A stretch of DNA of 8,136 nucleotides. It comes from Peptococcaceae bacterium. Its GTDB lineage: Bacteria > Bacillota > Desulfotomaculia > Desulfotomaculales > UBA12532. The notes beneath the pieces were generated by a model, which saw nothing but the letters and a program-made list of their open reading frames with translations, ran no database searches and had not been told where the DNA came from. This document shows, piece by piece, positions 4,508 to 8,136 of the stretch. The stretch is from positions 1 through 8,136 of the forward strand of contig DMDP01000019.1 in the NCBI GenBank assembly GCA_003445475.1, written 5' to 3'. The position numbers were made by a program, and so were the translations under genes. Numbering within the stretch: position 1 is the stretch's first letter; each line of letters starts with the position of its first letter.

Positions 4508-5370
4508 TGCGCGTGCAAGACATAATGAGTCAGCCGCTTGTGACCATTTCTTCTGACCGGTCCGTCCGGGAGGCAGTTGAGCTGATGGACCGGATGAAAG
4601 TCGGGAGTTTGCCGGTCGTGGAGGACGAGCGGCTTGTCGGCATCGTTACTTCCCGGGATGTGAGAGGTGCGCACCCCAACCGTCTGGTGGCCGATGTCAT
4701 GATGAGGGACGTGGTAAGCGTCACGCCGGAGAGTTCTCTTTGGGAAGCGAAGGAACTCTTGGAGCAATACGGTATCGAACGCCTGGTTGTGGTGGAACGA
4801 GACTCTCCGGTGGGTATCGTAACGAAATCACGGCTTTACACCGAAATTGGTAAACACGTCGACAGCCTGACAGGCCTTGAGCGGGCGGAGTTGCTGCAGA
4901 GAAAAGCCGCAGAGTTACTCAAGAAAGGCGAAGAGATCGCCGTCATTTTCCTCGACCTCGATGATTTTGGTGTTATCGACAAAGAGTACGGTCACGTTTT
5001 CGGTGACGAAATCCTGATGCTGGTGGCGAAGACCCTGAGAGGCTTGATGGTAGACGATGTGGACTACCTCTGCCGTTATGCAGGCGACGAGTTCGCCGTT
5101 GTAACCACCAGGCCCTTGGACGAAGCAAAACAACTCGCGCTACGCATGGTCACCGCGCTCAGGACAGAAAGTTGGCCGCGTGGCGTGAAGGTGACGGGGT
5201 CTGCCGGTGTGGCAGGGGGACGGCGGCACCGCGTACGCCAGAGGGGAGACGAAATCTTCACCGTAAGCGACCTTATCAACATGGCCAGCCTTGCCTCCAC
5301 AGCCGCCAAGAAAGACAGAAAGCCGGTAGTCGTAGCCGGGAAGGTGGAACTCACCGAAGAGGTTTCCTAG
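4507..5370 (+). CDS. Two-CBS plus GGDEF protein, probable diguanylate cyclase with variant active site
   Basis: 287 residues starting at GTG 4507, with GGTGGAG (4495-4501) as ribosome binding site. Residues 1-55 and 60-115 are two CBS repeats (VGIVTSRDV and PVGIVTKSRL close each), forming a Bateman module that typically binds adenine nucleotides. A GGDEF domain follows, from DSLTGL (119) to about 276. It has the metal-binding FLDLDDF (148-154), GHVFGDE (162-168) and the signature as AGDEF (192-196), a variant found in active enzymes. Diguanylate cyclases join two GTP into c-di-GMP. Three departures stand out: the guanine-contacting asparagine of FK-x-x-ND is aspartate (FGVIDK), the lysine after F is glycine, and the RxxD inhibitory site at 183-186 is DDVD, so product inhibition by the usual route is unlikely. 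Activity and nucleotide choice are therefore uncertain. The adenylate state sensed by CBS probably sets output. Confidence 0.9.
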   Translation: MRVQDIMSQPLVTISSDRSVREAVELMDRMKVGSLPVVEDERLVGIVTSRDVRGAHPNRLVADVMMRDVVSVTPESSLWEAKELLEQYGIERLVVVERDSPVGIVTKSRLYTEIGKHVDSLTGLERAELLQRKAAELLKKGEEIAVIFLDLDDFGVIDKEYGHVFGDEILMLVAKTLRGLMVDDVDYLCRYAGDEFAVVTTRPLDEAKQLALRMVTALRTESWPRGVKVTGSAGVAGGRRHRVRQRGDEIFTVSDLINMASLASTAAKKDRKPVVVAGKVELTEEVS

Positions 5371-5554
5371 GTTTTACGAGATCTCTGTTTGCGGGCGAAC
5401 TTCTCAAGAGGCCTCGAGAACTGTCCTCGGGTCTGCAAGAATGTCGGCCAGGGGAATCCCCGTTTGCCGCTACTGCTTCCTCCAGCGTATCAAATAACGT
5501 GCCGCAAGTAATGCAAGTTCCATGAAACCCATGCCCGGCCTTTGTTTTTATCTG
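5351..5554 (-). pseudogene. Zinc-finger-like small frame lacking a start codon
   Basis: Minus-strand open frame between TAG (5555-5557) and TGA (5351-5353). It contains FHGTCITCGTLFDTLEEAVA, then ANGDSPGRHSC. CxxCG followed after about 21 residues by HxxC, with an intervening TLFDTLEEA helix, is the pattern of a small single zinc finger. No ATG, GTG or TTG opens the frame upstream of the first cysteine. A nearby ATG (5530-5532) with AAGG before it is in another frame and would need one shift near 5520-5526. The final 20 bases overlap the CBS-GGDEF gene. It is probably a broken gene or a partly chance reading. The family is unidentified. Confidence 0.25.
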
Positions 5555-5561
5555 CTAAAAT
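5553..5561 (+). promoter_or_regulatory. Extended -10 promoter upstream of the PocR/HD-GYP gene
   Basis: TGC directly before TAAAAT (5556-5561, 5 of 6 to consensus) makes an extended -10, which can function without a good -35. None is seen at the right distance. It predicts transcription starting near 5568 and a leader of about 58 bases, so this gene is probably independent of the CBS-GGDEF transcript. No terminator with a T tract was found between 5371 and 5552; TTCTC..GAGAA (5401-5420) is an imperfect palindrome only. Confidence 0.4.
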
Positions 5562-5625
5562 ATCGTCAGCTAACGCGCAATTTTTGGACAGAAATCGCCG
5601 GGATGGGGAGGTTTTCCCAAGAACC

Positions 5626-8136
5626 ATGGACTACCTAGACCTCCTGGAACGCGCCGGTTTCTGGCAGTTGCAGGAAGAGATTGCCAGGGCAACCGGCCTG
5701 GCGGTCATCACCGCCGATGCGCACGGCCGTCTGGTATTGAGAAAAAGCAACCTGTCTCCCTTCTGCACCCTGATCAACAGCACGTACGAGGGGAAAATGG
5801 CGTGCGAGACCTTCCGCCGGGAACTGGTCCGCGCGGCTCTGCCCGCGGGGAAATGCCAGCAACGCGTGTGCCACGCGGGGCTGGTCAACCTGGGCGCGCC
5901 GGTGGGCGGCCGGGTGGTGCTGATCGCCGGCGGCGTGGCCGTTGCCCCGCTAAAAGAGAGGAAGCTGGCGCGGCTGGCGGAAGAGGTGCGGTGTCCGCGG
6001 GACAAGTTGCGGGAGTTGGCACGGCAGGTGCCGGTGTGGTCGGAGGCAAGGCTTGCGGAGGCGGGCGGCCTTATCCAGGCGATGGCTTCTTTTGCGGCCA
6101 GGTCGCTCGACGGCTACCGCATGTTCGCCCACGTGCTGCGCCTGGGCGAACTTATAGCCGCCGAGCATGATGAGCAGGTGGTTGTCGCCCGGGCGGTGCG
6201 GGAGACCGCCCGCGTGCTGGACGTGCCTGCGTGTCTCTTGTGCACCTACGACGAGGAGAAAAAGGTGCTGGTGGCCCGCGGCGCCCACGGCGTTGATGGC
6301 GCCGTGCTGGAGGCGGTCAGGGAACTCCCGGTGGACGATTCGGTCGTCGGCGCGGCGTTCAAGGCTGGCCAACCCGTGGCGGTACCGGACGTCCGCGCCG
6401 CCGGCGGGGAGATGCTACTGCCGCGGCTCGTGCCCGAACTGCGGAGTGCCCTGGTCGTGCCGTTGCGGGCGCGGGGCCGCACCCTGGGCACCCTCGGCGT
6501 CTACGCCACGGCGCCGCGCGCGTGGGATGAGACGACCGCCGGGTATCTTACCGCCATCGCCGCCAAGGTAGCGCTCGCCCTGGAGAACGCCCGTCTTTAC
6601 TCGTCGTTCAGGGAGACTGAGCAGGAACTCCAGAGGAAGGTGGATGAGCTTACTGCCCTCTTCGAATTCACCCGGACGGTTTCGCGCAGTCTCCAGGTGA
6701 GCGAAGTGGCGCAGCGGGCCCTGGAAGCGGTGCTGGGGTTGACCGGGGCCACCAGCGGGTCGGTGGTAATGCTGGATGAAGTGACGCCGGAGATCACGAC
6801 CATTGAGACGGCGGCGACCGTGGAGCCCTGTCACGAGTTCCGGGTGGTGCCTGCAGGCGAAATAGTTGCCGCCGTTCGGCGGGAGGCCCGCGCCGCGCAC
6901 TTTAACAGCCGTGCCGACAGCGACAAACCTGAAGAAAAGCGGCCGGCGGTAGCCATACCTCTTATGGTTGGGGGTAAAGTAACCGGCGTACTGACCATAG
7001 CGGGCAGACCGGAAGGTGCACGTTTCACCGAGGAAGAGGCTGTTTTCCTGATCTCTCTGGGCGCCAGCCTGGGGCTGGCGTTGGAAAATGCCCGTCTATT
7101 TCGCCAGTTACAGGCAAGGGCCACGATGCTGGAACGGTTGCTCGAAGTAGGGCAGCTGATATCGGGCAGCCTCGACGTAAATGAGGTACTTACGTCGGCC
7201 CTGGCGAGTTTCAGGGACGTGTTAGGTGTAGGGGGGTGTGTCCTGCGGTTACTTGACGAGGAGACAGGTGAACTGGTGCTGAAGGCCAGCCTGGGCCTGA
7301 GCGCGGAATTACAGGCCAGGGTCAGTCGGGTGCGGCCGGAAGGTACCCTGCTGGAGAAAGTTCTTCAGACGGGAAAACCTGTCGTTGTGGGAGATGTGAC
7401 CGCCAGCGAACCCGGTATGCGCCCGCCCTATTACGCGGCCGACATGCGGGCGGTAGCCTCGGTGCCTGTGCGGGCCGGCAAGAAGATTCTGGGCACCTTG
7501 ACGGTTTATCATCCTACACCGCATCATTGGAAGGAAGAAGAGGTCGGGTACCTGGCGACTATCGCAAGCCAGACCGGGTTGGCGCTGGAAAACGCTCGTC
7601 TTTACTCGTCGCTCAAGGACTACTACATGAGCGTTTTGCAGGCGCTGGCGGCGGCCCTGGAGGCCAAGGACACGTACACGCGGGGGCACTCGGTGCGGGT
7701 GGCCCGGCTGGCGCGGGCGTGTGCCCGCACGCTCGGGCTCGGCGCCGAGGAGCAGGAGCAAGTCTACTTCGCCGCGCTTCTCCACGATGTGGGAAAGATC
7801 GGTGTGCCCGAGAGTATTCTTTTGAAGCCGGGACCCCTAAGCGCAGAGGAATGGAAGGAAGTCCAGAACCATCCTGTGGTGGGGGCCAGAATTCTGGAGC
7901 CGGCCAGGTTTCCGGGAGCGGTCGTGGCCGCCGTGCGGTACCACCACGAGGATTACGGCGGCGGTGGGTACCCTGACGGCCTGACGGGGGACGAGATACC
8001 CCTCCTGGCGCGGGTCATCCGTGTGGCGGATGCCTACGACGCCATGACATCCGCCAGGTCTTACCGGCGTCCGTTCACTCCCGAAGAAGCACGCGAGGAA
8101 CTGAGACGGGGGGCAGGCCGGCAGTTCGACCCCCGC
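5626..8136 (+). CDS. PocR-GAF-GAF-GAF-HD-GYP sensor, probable c-di-GMP phosphodiesterase (3' end outside window)
   Basis: 837 codons without a stop run off the right edge. Residues about 5-110 match a PocR-type ligand-binding domain, with cysteines 47, 60, 77 and 82 (KCQQRVCHAGL) and a closing VVLIAGG strand. PocR domains were predicted to sense small hydrocarbon derivatives. Three GAF domains follow at about 170-325, 345-490 and 505-660, each ending in a LALENARL(Y/F) linker helix. The HD-GYP domain starts near 665: RGHSVRVARLA, HD at 720-721 (LLHDVGKIGVPE), HHE at 773-775, GYP at 781-783, RVADAYDAMTS and QFDPR at the edge. HD-GYP enzymes hydrolyse c-di-GMP to pGpG or GMP with bound metal, and all visible metal ligands are intact. 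No membrane segment is seen, so a cytoplasmic sensor is expected. GGAGG (5607-5611) is 14 bases from ATG 5626, longer than ideal, but no other in-frame start lies between. Only the final C-terminus is missing. Confidence 0.93.
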   Translation, partial: MDYLDLLERAGFWQLQEEIARATGLAVITADAHGRLVLRKSNLSPFCTLINSTYEGKMACETFRRELVRAALPAGKCQQRVCHAGLVNLGAPVGGRVVLIAGGVAVAPLKERKLARLAEEVRCPRDKLRELARQVPVWSEARLAEAGGLIQAMASFAARSLDGYRMFAHVLRLGELIAAEHDEQVVVARAVRETARVLDVPACLLCTYDEEKKVLVARGAHGVDGAVLEAVRELPVDDSVVGAAFKAGQPVAVPDVRAAGGEMLLPRLVPELRSALVVPLRARGRTLGTLGVYATAPRAWDETTAGYLTAIAAKVALALENARLYSSFRETEQELQRKVDELTALFEFTRTVSRSLQVSEVAQRALEAVLGLTGATSGSVVMLDEVTPEITTIETAATVEPCHEFRVVPAGEIVAAVRREARAAHFNSRADSDKPEEKRPAVAIPLMVGGKVTGVLTIAGRPEGARFTEEEAVFLISLGASLGLALENARLFRQLQARATMLERLLEVGQLISGSLDVNEVLTSALASFRDVLGVGGCVLRLLDEETGELVLKASLGLSAELQARVSRVRPEGTLLEKVLQTGKPVVVGDVTASEPGMRPPYYAADMRAVASVPVRAGKKILGTLTVYHPTPHHWKEEEVGYLATIASQTGLALENARLYSSLKDYYMSVLQALAAALEAKDTYTRGHSVRVARLARACARTLGLGAEEQEQVYFAALLHDVGKIGVPESILLKPGPLSAEEWKEVQNHPVVGARILEPARFPGAVVAAVRYHHEDYGGGGYPDGLTGDEIPLLARVIRVADAYDAMTSARSYRRPFTPEEAREELRRGAGRQFDPR

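Noticed and set aside
5401..5461. TTCTC..GAGAA palindrome and GGGGAATCCCC as terminators of the CBS-GGDEF gene
   Set aside because: The first is imperfect with mismatches in the middle, the second has a three-base loop, and neither is followed by a T tract.
1..8136. CRISPR array, tRNA, rRNA or intact insertion sequence
   Set aside because: No regularly spaced repeats, no cloverleaf or rRNA segments, and no complete transposase or flanking target-site duplication were seen.

Overview
The window looks like a chromosomal segment of an anaerobic, probably thermophilic, spore-former-type Firmicute (a clostridial or Moorella/Desulfotomaculum-like lineage). This is inferred from strong AGGAGG-type ribosome binding sites, GTG starts, G/C-rich third codon positions, and the mix of radical SAM, PlsC, PocR, GAF and HD-GYP families. 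No species can be named from the sequence alone.

Positions 1-3175 form a lipid-linked block. A TetR-family regulator (213-824) is followed by a 327-base gap, which holds a foldable segment, a short protein-like reading on the minus strand, and a promoter with palindromes over its -35 and -10. That promoter serves a radical SAM enzyme with N-terminal helical and C-terminal cysteine regions (1152-2534). A PlsC-type acyltransferase (about 2546-3175) follows directly. A regulator, a radical SAM enzyme and an acyltransferase together suggest membrane-lipid remodelling. Membrane-spanning (diabolic-acid type) lipid synthesis is the most interesting specific hypothesis, but it is an inference.

Positions 3176-4135 hold almost no intact gene and look like a gene graveyard. 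They contain a frameshifted zinc-ribbon protein resembling YgiT/MqsA antitoxins (3216-3413), tandem hairpins (3424-3479), the last 46 codons of a tyrosine recombinase on the minus strand (3494-3634), a strong plus-strand intrinsic terminator with no obvious gene to terminate (3655-3693), and a 95-codon reading frame with a faint resemblance to the start of a GGDEF domain (3775-4062).

Positions 4136-8136 form a signalling block. A 123-residue protein of unknown function overlaps by one base a two-CBS plus GGDEF protein that has a variant active site and no canonical I-site. After a short gap, which carries a broken zinc-finger-like frame on the minus strand and an extended -10 promoter, comes a very long open frame running off the right edge (5626-8136, 837 codons without a stop). 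It encodes PocR-GAF-GAF-GAF-HD-GYP. A likely c-di-GMP synthase and a likely c-di-GMP phosphodiesterase thus lie side by side, each with its own sensory module: adenine-nucleotide-type CBS domains in one, PocR and GAF small-ligand domains in the other.
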